Shown: positions 35,873 through 44,855 of the stretch, piece by piece
Layout of the letters: each line of letters opens with the position of its first letter
Numbering within the stretch: position 1 is the stretch's first letter
Assembly (NCBI RefSeq): GCF_001695835.1
Contig: NZ_MBSO01000015.1
Span: 1 to 64,000, forward strand
Source: Ensifer sp. LC11
GTDB taxonomy: Bacteria; Pseudomonadota; Alphaproteobacteria; Rhizobiales; Rhizobiaceae
Direction of reading: 5' to 3'
DNA: 64,000 bases
Notes under the pieces: generated by a model
What the model saw: only the letters and a program-made list of their open reading frames with translations
What the model was told of the DNA's origin: nothing
The model's database searches: none
Position numbers and translations under genes: made by a program

Positions 35873-37585
35873 CTACGCCGAAGCCAGTTCCCGCCCCAGA
35901 ATGCGCTCGACCGATGGAGCAAGGCGGAGAAGCTCGCGCGTGTATTCGTGTTTCGGGGCGGTGAAGAGGGTCTCGGTATCGGCGAGCTCGACGATCTCCC
36001 CCGCCTTCATCACGGCGACGCGGTCGCACATTTGACGGATCACGGCGAGGTCGTGGCTGATGAACAGCATGGAGAGGCCGGCGAGGTCGCGCAGGTCCTT
36101 CAGGAGGTTGAGGAGCTGTGCCTGCACCGAAACGTCGAGCGCCGAGGTCGGCTCATCGCAAATGAGCAGTGACGGGCGCGGCCCGAGTGCCCGGGCAATA
36201 GCGATGCGCTGGCGCTGGCCGCCGGAAAAGGCGTGCGCGAAGCGCGTGCCGGCGTCCGCGGGAAGGCCGACCGCTTCGAGCAGCGTCTTTGCGTCCTGCC
36301 GGGCTTCATCGGCGCTGGAGGCGAGCTTGTAGAACAGGATCGGCTCGGCAATGGCGGCGTTGATGCGCAGGCGCGGGTTCAGCGCCGAGTAGGGATCCTG
36401 AAACACCATCTGCAGGGATTGGCGCACCGACTTTTCGCGCCGGCCCCCGAGCGCTGTGCCCTGGAAATTGATCGAGCCACCGCTTTGGGTGACGAGACCG
36501 GCGATGGTGTTGGCAACGGTGGTCTTGCCGCAACCGGATTCACCGACGAGACCGAAGATCTCGCCGCGCCGAACATCGAACGAGACGCCCTTGACTGCCT
36601 TGAAAACCGACGCCTTGCGGAACAACGAACGCGCTCCATACTCCACGGCAAGGTCGCGTACAGAAAGCACCATGTCGTCGCGATTGCCGGTCTCGCTCTT
36701 TGCATTCTTGCGGCGCACGGAGGCGCGGGCGTCAAGCGCTACCTGCGTTTCCTCGCTCGGCACCGGTAGGCGCTCGAGGCGTACATCGATGGGCGGCACG
36801 GCCCCAATCAGCGTGCGGGCATAGGGTGCCTTCGGCGCCGTCAGTACCTCGCGCGTCGAACCGCTTTCCACGACCGCGCCGTTTTGCATGATGGTGACGC
36901 GATCAGCGATCTCGGCGACGACGCCCATATTGTGCGTGACGAGCAGCACGCCGACGCCGCGTTCATCGGCAAGATCGCGGATGAGCTTTAGGATCTGCGC
37001 CTGCACCGAGACGTCGAGCGCCGTCGTCGGCTCATCGGCGACGATAAGCTGCGGATTGCAGGCGAGTGCTGTGGCGATGACCACGCGCTGGCGCTGCCCG
37101 CCGGAAAGCTGGTGCGGGTAGCTGCCGAGCCGGCGTTCAGGCTCCGGAATGCCGACGGCCTTCATCAAGTCCAGGGCGCGGGCCTTCGCCTCTCTGGAAG
37201 AGAGCTTCAGGTGGGTGAGCATGCCCTCGCAGAGCTGGCTTTCCACCGTAAAGAGTGGGTTGAGGCTCGTCATGGGATCCTGGAATATCGCGCCGACATC
37301 GCGACCGGGCACGATGCCTTCCGTGCGGCCGGTGCGTAAGTTGATCTCCTTGCCGGCAATGACGATCGAGCCGGCAGCGATCTTGCCGGGAGCCTGCAAG
37401 AGACCCATCAGCGCGTTGCCGACAGTGGTCTTGCCGGCGCCGGATTCGCCGACGAGGGCGTGGATCTCTCCGGGACGGATCATGAGATCGATGTCCTTGA
37501 CGGCGACAAGCGTGTTGCCGTTGGCCAGCGGATATTCGACGCGAAGATTGCGGATGTCGAGGACGGGGCGCGTTGTGTCGGTCAT
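35873..37585 (-). CDS. fused DppD-DppF-type ABC ATPase (second importer)
   Basis: The 570-residue protein has two nucleotide-binding domains: [18 protein letters not shown] and [11 protein letters not shown] in the first, and [18 protein letters not shown] and LICDEPTSALD in the second (from about residue 310), each followed by the oligopeptide-type C-terminal tail. It is the last gene of a minus-strand operon with the two permease genes and the binding protein. It is related to, but clearly different from, the ATPase at 26253, so the two importers are distinct systems and not a recent duplication. Confidence 0.93.
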   Translation of the reverse strand: MTDTTRPVLDIRNLRVEYPLANGNTLVAVKDIDLMIRPGEIHALVGESGAGKTTVGNALMGLLQAPGKIAAGSIVIAGKEINLRTGRTEGIVPGRDVGAIFQDPMTSLNPLFTVESQLCEGMLTHLKLSSREAKARALDLMKAVGIPEPERRLGSYPHQLSGGQRQRVVIATALACNPQLIVADEPTTALDVSVQAQILKLIRDLADERGVGVLLVTHNMGVVAEIADRVTIMQNGAVVESGSTREVLTAPKAPYARTLIGAVPPIDVRLERLPVPSEETQVALDARASVRRKNAKSETGNRDDMVLSVRDLAVEYGARSLFRKASVFKAVKGVSFDVRRGEIFGLVGESGCGKTTVANTIAGLVTQSGGSINFQGTALGGRREKSVRQSLQMVFQDPYSALNPRLRINAAIAEPILFYKLASSADEARQDAKTLLEAVGLPADAGTRFAHAFSGGQRQRIAIARALGPRPSLLICDEPTSALDVSVQAQLLNLLKDLRDLAGLSMLFISHDLAVIRQMCDRVAVMKAGEIVELADTETLFTAPKHEYTRELLRLAPSVERILGRELASA

Positions 37586-37586
37586 C

Positions 37587-38483
37587 TCATCGGGCCATCA
37601 GTTTCGGGTTGAAATGGTCGCGCAGATAGTCGCCGATCACGTTGACGGCGAGCACGAGGATAACCAGCACCGTCGCGGGCATCACTGCGATCCACCAGAG
37701 ACCGGAGAACAGGAACTGGTTGCCGATGCGGATCAGCGTACCGAGCGAGGGGTAGGTCGGCGGCATGCCTGCGCCGAGAAAGGAGAGGGTTGCCTCCGTC
37801 AGGATCGCGCCCGCAAGGTTGATCGTGGCGATGACCATCACCGAGCTCATGATGTTCGGCAGGATGTGGCGGCCCATGATGCGGGGCGCCGGCAGGCCGA
37901 TGACCTTGGCAGCGCGCACATAGTCGCGTGCGATCTCCACCATGGTCGAGGCGCGCACCGTTCGCGCATATTGCACCCATTCGTTGATGGCGATGGAGAA
38001 GATCAGCACCAGCGGTGCCCAGGCAAGCATCGTCTCGGCGCTCAGCTGCGCGCGGGCGATGCCGCTGATCAGCAGTGCCACAAGGATGGTCGGGAAGCTG
38101 ACAAAGATGTCGGCGACGCGCATCACGATACTGTCGACCATGCCGCCGAAGAAGCCGGCAACGAGGCCGAACACAACGCCGAGGACGGCCGCAAAGATCA
38201 CCGCGCCGAGGCCGATGACGACGGAGATCCTGAGCCCGAAGAGGATGACCGAGACGAGGTCGCGGCCCTGGTTGTCGGTTCCGAGCAGGAAGCGGGGATC
38301 ACCGCCCTCCATGAAGGCAGGCGGAATTTCCATATCCATCAGCGAATAGGAGGCGACGTCGCGTGGGTCCATCGGCGCGATCAGCGGCGCGAAGATGACG
38401 AGGATCAGCATGATGAGAAGCACCAGGCTGGCGATCATCACGGAAACCGGCGGAAGCCGGCGCATCAAGGATTGCGTGGCCAT
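37587..38483 (-). CDS. peptide/opine ABC permease, DppC-type (second importer)
   Basis: A 298-residue permease with the DppC signature GTDNQGRDLVSVILFGLRIS, six expected helices and the EAA loop (RAAKVIGLPAPRIMGRHILP). It ends with GDYLRDHFNPK. Its ATG overlaps the stop of the upstream DppB-type gene by one base (TAATG), and the ATPase gene starts 1 bp after its stop, so translation is probably coupled along the operon. Confidence 0.92.
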   Translation of the reverse strand: MATQSLMRRLPPVSVMIASLVLLIMLILVIFAPLIAPMDPRDVASYSLMDMEIPPAFMEGGDPRFLLGTDNQGRDLVSVILFGLRISVVIGLGAVIFAAVLGVVFGLVAGFFGGMVDSIVMRVADIFVSFPTILVALLISGIARAQLSAETMLAWAPLVLIFSIAINEWVQYARTVRASTMVEIARDYVRAAKVIGLPAPRIMGRHILPNIMSSVMVIATINLAGAILTEATLSFLGAGMPPTYPSLGTLIRIGNQFLFSGLWWIAVMPATVLVILVLAVNVIGDYLRDHFNPKLMAR

Positions 38484-39448
38484 TATCGTGTCCTCAGGCG
38501 CGGATCGATGAAGGTGTAGAGAATGTCGACGATCATGTTGATCATCACGAACAGGAAGCCGACGAAGAGAAGATAGGCAGCCAACACCGGCACGTCGGGA
38601 TAGCCGACGGCGTTGGTGAAAAGCAGGCCCATGCCCGGCCACTGGAACACCGTCTCCGTGACGATCGCGAAGGCGATGAGCTGGCCGATCTGCAGGCCCG
38701 TGACGGTGACGACCGGCATCAGCGCATTGCGCAGGGCGAGCCGCCCATAGATGTACGGCCGTGGCAGGCCGCGGGCGAAAGCGAAGCGGATGTAGTCCGA
38801 CGACAGGACGTCGATCATCTCCGAGCGCACCAGCCGCATGATCAGCGTGAGCTGGAAGAGCGCCAACGTGATCGACGGCAGGATCAGCGACTTCAGGCCC
38901 GAAAGCGACAGGAAGCCGGTCTCCCAGAGGCCGATATCGACGAGATCGCCGCGCCCGGAGGATGGCAGCCAGCGCAAGTTCACTGCGAATATCAGGATCA
39001 GCAGCAGGCCGGTGACGAAGGTGGGCATGGAAATGCCGACGAGCGTCGCCGACTGGGTCAGCCGCGAAAGGAAGGCGTTCGGCTTCAGCGCGCAGAGCAC
39101 GCCGAGCGGAATGCCGAGCGAGAGCGCCAGCACGGTGGCGACGATCACGAGCTCCAGCGTGGCGGGGAGGCGACTGAGCAACAGGGTCGTCACGGGCTGC
39201 TGGTAGCGATAGCTCGTGCCGAGATCGCCCGTCAGCACCTGGCCAACGAAATTTGCGAACTGCATTGCTACCGGCTTGTCGAGGCCAAGAGCAACGCGCA
39301 CGGCATCCTTTTCCGCCTGGGTCGCACCCTCGCGCACCATCGAGGCGACGGGATCGCCGACGAAGCGGAACATGACGAAGGCGATGGCGGTGACCGCGAC
39401 CATCACGAGGATGGCCTGAAGCAACCTGACTGAAAAAAGTCTGATCAT
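38483..39448 (-). CDS. peptide/opine ABC permease, DppB-type (second importer)
   Basis: A 321-residue permease with the DppB pattern: N-terminal LLQAILVMVAVTAIAF helix, ALGLDKPVAMQF, and the EAA loop (RFAFARGLPRPYIYGRLALRN). It ends intact with IDILYTFIDPRLRTR, the very ending that is out of frame in the first importer's DppB. The start is placed at ATG 39448, with AAGGA 7 bases before it. It is separated from the binding-protein gene by about 160 bp containing a strong hairpin. Confidence 0.91.
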   Translation of the reverse strand: MIRLFSVRLLQAILVMVAVTAIAFVMFRFVGDPVASMVREGATQAEKDAVRVALGLDKPVAMQFANFVGQVLTGDLGTSYRYQQPVTTLLLSRLPATLELVIVATVLALSLGIPLGVLCALKPNAFLSRLTQSATLVGISMPTFVTGLLLILIFAVNLRWLPSSGRGDLVDIGLWETGFLSLSGLKSLILPSITLALFQLTLIMRLVRSEMIDVLSSDYIRFAFARGLPRPYIYGRLALRNALMPVVTVTGLQIGQLIAFAIVTETVFQWPGMGLLFTNAVGYPDVPVLAAYLLFVGFLFVMINMIVDILYTFIDPRLRTR

Positions 39449-39554
39449 CGGATAGTCCTTGCCGGGAGCGATCTTGCCCGAAGGCAAAAACCGGGTTTGT
39501 GCGCTCCCGTGTCCTCCGTGCCGTCGCCGGCGATGGAGGGGTTAGCCCGGTTTG

Positions 39555-39595
39555 GGTCCAGTCCCGGCTTGCCTTCGCTTGCCGGGACTGGATCC
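39555..39595 (-). terminator. intercistronic hairpin between binding-protein and permease genes
   Basis: CCAGTCCCGGC (39558-39568) pairs with GCCGGGACTGG (39581-39591), and the stem can extend three more pairs on the outside. There is no T run. It lies 15 bp past the binding-protein stop on the minus strand and probably stabilises that message or reduces read-through into the permease genes. Confidence 0.6.
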
Positions 39596-39609
39596 TGGGA
39601 GAATCCCGA

Positions 39610-41184
39610 TTACTTCTTGATCTGCGCAAACCACGGACGCACGTACTCGTCCGGGAACTGCGGCATGTCGACCTTGCTGCTCATCGCCCAGGCGACCGGC
39701 TGCTGGTGCAGCGGCAGGTAGAGCACCTGGTCATGGGTGATGCGGAAGGCCTCCTTCAGCGTCTCGACGCGCTTGGTCTCGTCAAGTTCGCCTGCAGCGG
39801 CATAGGCCAGCTTGTCGATGTCGGGATTGGAGAGGCCGTCGGCATTGCTGCCGCCGAATGTGCCGTCATTGGTCGCAAGCAGCGCCTGCAGAGGGCTGAA
39901 CCCGTCCATCGGCGGCAGCGAAGCCCAACCGAGGAGGTAGACATCGAACTCGCCCTTGTCGGTCCGCGGGAAGTAGGTCGTCTTGCTCTCGACGTTCACA
40001 TTGGCCTGGACGCCGATCTGTGCCCACATGGAGGCGACCGCAAGGCAGATCTGCTCGTCGGCGATATAGCGGTCATTGGGGCAGGCGAGACCCGTTTTGA
40101 AGCCGTCCGGATAACCGGCCTCGGCCAGCAGTGCCTTGGCCTTGGCGACGTCATAAGGCAGCGGCACGTCGATATCCTCGTCGTAACCGGTCACGGCGGG
40201 CGCGACCAGCATGCCGGCGGTGCGCGACTTGCCACGCATCAGGCGTTTCTGGATGGTTTTGCCATCGATCGCGTGCCACAGGGCCTGGCGCACGCGCACA
40301 TCGCGCAGCGGATTGGGCTGGCCCGGCGTTGCATGCAGTTCCGGCCGGTAGCTGAAGACGAAGAAGATGGTGCGCAGCGACGGATTTTCGACGACCTTCA
40401 GCCCATCGGTGGCAGCGATCCGGTCGACGTCCTGTAGCGGCACGGGCGCAATCATGTCGACTTCACCCGACAGCAGTGCTGCGACGCGGGTCGCGTCGGA
40501 GGCGATCGGGCGGAATTCGACCTCGTCCAGATTGTGTTGCGGCTTGTCCCACCAGTCCTTGTTCACTTCGAAGACGGAGCGCGAATCCGGTTCGTAGGCC
40601 TTCAGCTTGAAGGCACCGGTTCCGTTGGCATGGTTGCTGGCATAGGTGACGACCCCGGTCGAAGCGTTACCCGGCTTCAGCGCGTCATGCTCCGCCATCC
40701 AGGGCTTGCTCATGATGTAGATGGCCGCGAGATCGTTGAGGAGCAGTGGGTACGGTGCGCGCAGGATGAGGTCGACGGTATACTCATCTACCTTCTCGAC
40801 GCCGACAACAGTGGAAAGGTTCTCGCGGTTGCGCGCGCCGGGATCGATCTGGCGCTGGATCGTCGCCACGACGTCGTCGGCATTGAAAGCTTGACCCTCA
40901 TGAAACTTCACGCCCTGGCGCAGCTTGAAGCGCCAGCGGGTGGGCTCGACCACCTCCCAGGACGTGGCGAGCGCCGGTTCCAGCTTCAGTTCCTTGTTCC
41001 GGCGCACCAGAGGGTCAAAGACCATGTGATGAACGCTCTGGGTAAAGCTGTCGACCTGCGCATTGGGGTCGTAGGAAATCACATCGCCGGACGAGGCCCA
41101 GCGCAGTGTTTCGGCGAAGGCGGGGGCGGATAGCGGCGCCAGAAGGGCGATCCCCGCCAAAAGGGTCTTGATAGAGGTCTTCAC
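39610..41184 (-). CDS. peptide/opine ABC substrate-binding protein, DppA-type (second importer)
   Basis: The 524-residue periplasmic protein has a signal peptide (cleavage near APAFA-ET) and a family 5 solute-binding fold (LRQGVKFHEGQAFNADDVVATI, HANGTGAFKLKAY). It starts with GTG, preceded by GGGAG at 6 bases. It is the first gene of the minus-strand operon and is divergent from the amidohydrolase gene at 41350. Shared regulation by the 41201-41233 operator pair and location next to two amidohydrolases suggest its ligand is the compound those enzymes hydrolyse. Confidence 0.92.
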   Translation of the reverse strand: MKTSIKTLLAGIALLAPLSAPAFAETLRWASSGDVISYDPNAQVDSFTQSVHHMVFDPLVRRNKELKLEPALATSWEVVEPTRWRFKLRQGVKFHEGQAFNADDVVATIQRQIDPGARNRENLSTVVGVEKVDEYTVDLILRAPYPLLLNDLAAIYIMSKPWMAEHDALKPGNASTGVVTYASNHANGTGAFKLKAYEPDSRSVFEVNKDWWDKPQHNLDEVEFRPIASDATRVAALLSGEVDMIAPVPLQDVDRIAATDGLKVVENPSLRTIFFVFSYRPELHATPGQPNPLRDVRVRQALWHAIDGKTIQKRLMRGKSRTAGMLVAPAVTGYDEDIDVPLPYDVAKAKALLAEAGYPDGFKTGLACPNDRYIADEQICLAVASMWAQIGVQANVNVESKTTYFPRTDKGEFDVYLLGWASLPPMDGFSPLQALLATNDGTFGGSNADGLSNPDIDKLAYAAAGELDETKRVETLKEAFRITHDQVLYLPLHQQPVAWAMSSKVDMPQFPDEYVRPWFAQIKK

Positions 41185-41200
41185 TGGTTTCTCCCGTTTA

Positions 41201-41233
41201 ACGTATACATATTATCTGTTCTATTGGATACGA
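41201..41233. promoter_or_regulatory. paired GntR-type operator in the divergent control region
   Basis: ACGTATACAT (41201-41210) and TTGGATACGA (41224-41233) have centres exactly 23 bp apart. They lie directly before the GTG of the binding-protein gene and 117-149 bp before the amidohydrolase start, so they could control both directions. Confidence 0.55.
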
Positions 41234-41349
41234 ATGTTCCCAAAAATAGTGTACATCTGATGTGAACAATATCAAGATGGTGAAAAGCGGTTTTTGGCCG
41301 CTCTTGGCGAAAAATGACGCCAGATCGACAGCCGGAGAGGGAAAATTCG

Positions 41350-42726
41350 ATGAAGAATGCACTGCTGATTGAAAACGCCACGGTCCTGACGATGGACGCC
41401 GGCCGACGCGTTCTTGAGCGCGGCCACGTTCTTGTCGAGGACGGACGCATCTCCAGCATCGGCGAGGGAAGCTTTGCCGGAGAATGGCAGGCTGAGCGCA
41501 TTGATGCCTCGGGCATGGTCGCAATGCCAGGATTGATCGATACCCACGCCCATGCCGGGCACATGTTGACCAAAGGGCTTGGCAGCGAGGTGGAGGATTG
41601 GATGGAGGTAACAGGCCGCATTTACGCGACAGCGACCGATCCTGAATTCTGGGCGGCCGAAGCGGCGCTGTCGGCTGCGGAAAGGATCAAGTGCGGCACG
41701 ACGACTGCGGCGCTGCTGTTCGGCGGCGGCCCGGATATCATGCGCAGCGAGGCTGCGGAGGCGGCCGAGGCGCATCTCACCTCGGTTGCCGCCATGGGCG
41801 TGCGCGAGATCTTGGCGATCGGTCCGAACCGGCCCGGGCAGGCACATGTCTATCGTCAGTACACGCCGACGTCCCACAACGACATCGTCGTATCCCCGGA
41901 CCGGCAAATTGAGGTGGCCACGGAATTGGTCGATGCCTGGGCCGGGCGCGGCGACCGGCTGCGGGTTGTCTTTTCCCTGCCTGTTTTCGATGAGCAAGAA
42001 CTGCGCGACGAGACCGTGTATAGGATTGCATGCAAAGTGCGCGATCTTGCGCGCGAAAAGGGGGTGCTCCTGGTGCAGGACGGTCACCGGGACGGCTCCA
42101 TCGCCGCGAACGATGCGCGCCTTGGCCTCTTTGACGGGCGCTCTCTCCTTGCTCATTGCATCGACTTGACGGAGGCTGACCGGCTGGTTTTGCAGCGGAC
42201 GGATGCCAAAGTTGCACACAATCCGAGTGCGTTGATGTCGCTCTATGGCCGCTGCCCGGCGCCGGAGCTCATGGGGGATGGCGTGACGGTTTCGCTCGGT
42301 ACCGATGCAGCCGCGCCCGATCGGTCCTTCGACATGTTTCGCAACATGTTTCAGGCCCATCGCTACCACGCGCGTCATTTCGCAGACGATGCGGTGCTGC
42401 CGCCGCTGCAGCTGCTGGAGATGGCGACGATCGGGGGCGCGCGTGCGCTGATGATGGAGGATGAACTCGGCTCGCTCGAGGCAGGCAAGCGCGCCGATAT
42501 CATTCTCGTGAACATGCGTCAGCCGCATCTCTGGCCGCCACACGATCCGGTCCAGCGCCTTGCGCGTTACGCCAATGGGGCGGATGTGGATACGACCATC
42601 GTCGGCGGGCAGATCCTGATGCGCGGGCGCCGCCTCGTTGACCAGGACGAGGACGCGATCCTGGACCGCGCCCTGAGTGCCTTTCATCTGGCCATGGCCC
42701 GCGCCGGGCTGAGCGAGCGCGCGTAA
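41350..42726 (+). CDS. amidohydrolase, ATZ/TRZ (chlorohydrolase/guanine deaminase) type
   Basis: A 458-residue cytoplasmic metal hydrolase with the subtype III amidohydrolase pattern: LIDTHAHAGHMLTKGL (HxH), IKCGTTTAAL, VLLVQDGHRDG, AHCIDLTEADR, KVAHNPSALMS and the catalytic Asp in LGTDAAAPDRSFDMF. The ending MATIGGARALMMEDELGSLE and GKRADIILVN is typical of s-triazine, guanine and 5-methylthioadenosine deaminases. GGAGAGGGA lies 7 bases before ATG 41350. It deaminates or dechlorinates an N-heterocycle; the exact substrate cannot be read. It is the first gene of a plus-strand operon with a second amidohydrolase and is divergent from an ABC importer. Confidence 0.9.
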   Translation: MKNALLIENATVLTMDAGRRVLERGHVLVEDGRISSIGEGSFAGEWQAERIDASGMVAMPGLIDTHAHAGHMLTKGLGSEVEDWMEVTGRIYATATDPEFWAAEAALSAAERIKCGTTTAALLFGGGPDIMRSEAAEAAEAHLTSVAAMGVREILAIGPNRPGQAHVYRQYTPTSHNDIVVSPDRQIEVATELVDAWAGRGDRLRVVFSLPVFDEQELRDETVYRIACKVRDLAREKGVLLVQDGHRDGSIAANDARLGLFDGRSLLAHCIDLTEADRLVLQRTDAKVAHNPSALMSLYGRCPAPELMGDGVTVSLGTDAAAPDRSFDMFRNMFQAHRYHARHFADDAVLPPLQLLEMATIGGARALMMEDELGSLEAGKRADIILVNMRQPHLWPPHDPVQRLARYANGADVDTTIVGGQILMRGRRLVDQDEDAILDRALSAFHLAMARAGLSERA

Positions 42727-42751
42727 GCAACGGGACAAGCGAGGAACCACG

Positions 42752-43969
42752 ATGACTGCAGACCTGCTCATTCGCAATGCCCGCCCCTTTGGTGGGCCTA
42801 TCGAAGACCTCTTTATCCGCGACGGGCGCTTCACTGCGGCAAGCCAGACCCGCTCCTCGATCGAAATTGACGCGTCCGGACATATTGCCTTGCCGGGTCT
42901 TGTCGAGGCGCATACGCATCTCGACAAGACACTCATTGGCATGGACTGGTTCGAGAACCGGGTCGGACCGACACGAAACGACCGAATTTTGGCCGACCGC
43001 ACTGCCAAGCGCGAGCTTGGCATCAGCGCGCGCCGACAGTCTGCCCGTCAGATCGCCCAGACACTCGCCCATGGTGTTTTGAGCATTCGCAGCCACGTCG
43101 ATGTTGATACCGAGATCGGCCTCGCCAATATCGAAGGCGTCCTCGAAACACGCGAGGCAATGCGCGATCTGGTCGACGTGCAGATCGTTGCCTTCCCACA
43201 GAGCGGGATGCTGCCGCGCGAGGGTACGTTTGAGCTGATGGATGAGGCCCTGAAGGCCGGCGCCGACATTGTCGGCGGTATCGACCCGGCCTCCATCGAG
43301 CGTGATCCGGTGCGGCATCTCGATGCAATATTCGCCCTTGCCGACCGCCACGGAAAACCCGTCGACATCCACCTGCACGAACCGGGCGACCTCGGGGCCT
43401 TCTGTCTCGAACTCATTGTCGAGCGAACCCGCGCCCTGTCGTTGCAGGGACAGGTCATGGTGAGCCATGCCTATTGCCTTGGGACGCTCGATGCCTCACG
43501 CCGGAATGCACTGATCGGGCTGCTGGCTGCAGAGCGTATTGCGGTGATGACCGTAGGCAGCCCCTCGGCTCCGGCATTGCCATTACGGTTGATGCGCCAG
43601 TACGGCCTCACTGTCGCCTCCGGTTCCGACGGCATTCAAGGTACCTGGGAGCCGTTTGGCAGCGGGGACATGCTGGAGCGGGCCAAGTATCTCGCACAAC
43701 GAAACGGCATGGCCAACGATGTCGATCTCGAAGAAACCGCCCGTATCTGCACTTTCGGCGGTGCGGAAGGCGTCGGGCTCGAAGGTTATGGCCTCTCCGA
43801 AGGCTGCTTCGGCGACCTGGTGCTGGTACCGGCGCGCACCTTGGCGGAAGCCGTTGCTCTCACACCCCACAGGCGCACGGTCGTCCGGCGCGGCCGCGTG
43901 GTCGTGGCGGGTGGCGAACTGGTTGGCGATTTGCCCGCCATCGAACGAGGCGGTGCGATCGTGGCGTGA
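42752..43969 (+). CDS. cytosine deaminase-like amidohydrolase
   Basis: A 405-residue cytoplasmic enzyme of the CodA/AtzC branch: VEAHTHLDKTLIG, IRSHVDVD, VQIVAFPQSG, VDIHLHEPGD, SHAYCLG and the catalytic Asp in SGSDGIQGTWEPFGSGDML. It follows the first amidohydrolase by 25 bp with AGGAA before the ATG. It shares long segments with the Tat-exported protein at 31844 but has no signal peptide. Two consecutive hydrolases suggest sequential opening or deamination of one imported ring compound. Confidence 0.9.
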   Translation: MTADLLIRNARPFGGPIEDLFIRDGRFTAASQTRSSIEIDASGHIALPGLVEAHTHLDKTLIGMDWFENRVGPTRNDRILADRTAKRELGISARRQSARQIAQTLAHGVLSIRSHVDVDTEIGLANIEGVLETREAMRDLVDVQIVAFPQSGMLPREGTFELMDEALKAGADIVGGIDPASIERDPVRHLDAIFALADRHGKPVDIHLHEPGDLGAFCLELIVERTRALSLQGQVMVSHAYCLGTLDASRRNALIGLLAAERIAVMTVGSPSAPALPLRLMRQYGLTVASGSDGIQGTWEPFGSGDMLERAKYLAQRNGMANDVDLEETARICTFGGAEGVGLEGYGLSEGCFGDLVLVPARTLAEAVALTPHRRTVVRRGRVVVAGGELVGDLPAIERGGAIVA

Positions 43970-44138
43970 ACGATCATGGCGCTCCCCGTTCGGTGCGACA
44001 GGTCGCAATTGAGGCCGTAACCGTCTGCTCGCGGGCGTTGGGCCGTGCTTTACGGCTCGGTCCACGCGGTGATAGTTGTTTGCAACCCAGCGCTTGGCGA
44101 AGTCTGTCAGCGCACGCTTGGTCACTCTCAGGATAGCC

Positions 44139-44855
44139 ATGATCCCCAAAACCAGCGGCAGCACGCAAAAATCGGCGGTCCCGAAGTCGGATGCAGTCTA
44201 TCGGATCTTGAAGCGTGCAATCCTCGAGCAAGCGTTCGCTGCCGGGGCGAAGCTCCCGGAGGATTCGATCGGCGAAAGGCTCGGCGTAAGTCGAACCATC
44301 GTGCGTCAGGCCCTGGCACGATTGAATGGGGAGGGTCTGATCGAGCTGCGACCGAACAAGGGCGCGTGCGTCAGCCACCCCAGCCTGGAGGATGGGCACA
44401 ATATCTTTGCTGTGCGCCGCTCGTTGGAGACATTGGTCGTCGATAGCCTGATCGGCAGGTTGACCGCGCCGATGATCAAGGAGCTTGAGGCGCATGTCGA
44501 CGCCGAAGACATGGCGCGGCTCAACAATCCGTCGGCCTCGATCCAGCTCGCGGGCGAGTTCCATGTTCTGCTCGCACGACTGACGCAGAACGCGATCCTG
44601 TTGCGGTACGTCACCGAGCTCGTTTCGCGGTCATCCATGATCTTGTCGCTCTATGGTCGCCCACATTCGTCCGATTGCGCCGTATCGGAGCACCGTGAGT
44701 TGATCGCCGCCCTTGCACGGAATGATCGCGAAGGTGCCTGCAAGCTGATGGACCATCATATAGAAGCCATCACGTCCCGGGCTCTGATCAAAGGCAGTTC
44801 AGAGAACGACGTGTCGAATCTTCTGGCGGCCTATGCAAGAGAAGAGGGTCTCTAA
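44139..44855 (+). CDS. GntR-family regulator, FCD subfamily (second copy)
   Basis: A 238-residue regulator nearly parallel to the one at 33511: recognition-helix region KLPEDSIGERLGVSRTIVRQAL and FCD residues in AGEFHVLLARL, SEHRELIAAL and DHHIEAI. AGGAT precedes ATG 44139; the frame is open further upstream without protein-like sequence. It lies 169 bp past the second amidohydrolase in the same direction. The near-identical DNA-binding domain suggests it recognises the same TTGNATNCAA sites, possibly in response to a different ligand or as a heterodimer partner. That is an inference. Confidence 0.9.
   Translation: MIPKTSGSTQKSAVPKSDAVYRILKRAILEQAFAAGAKLPEDSIGERLGVSRTIVRQALARLNGEGLIELRPNKGACVSHPSLEDGHNIFAVRRSLETLVVDSLIGRLTAPMIKELEAHVDAEDMARLNNPSASIQLAGEFHVLLARLTQNAILLRYVTELVSRSSMILSLYGRPHSSDCAVSEHRELIAALARNDREGACKLMDHHIEAITSRALIKGSSENDVSNLLAAYAREEGL

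Noticed and set aside
37149-38519. Open frame of 456 codons on the plus strand over the second importer's permease and ATPase genes
   Set aside because: Strongly biased Asp/His/Gln/Arg composition; the minus-strand reading is a well-conserved ABC operon.
41272-43023. Open frame of 583 codons on the minus strand opposite the two amidohydrolases
   Set aside because: Shadow of real genes; contains no recognised motif and ignores gene boundaries.
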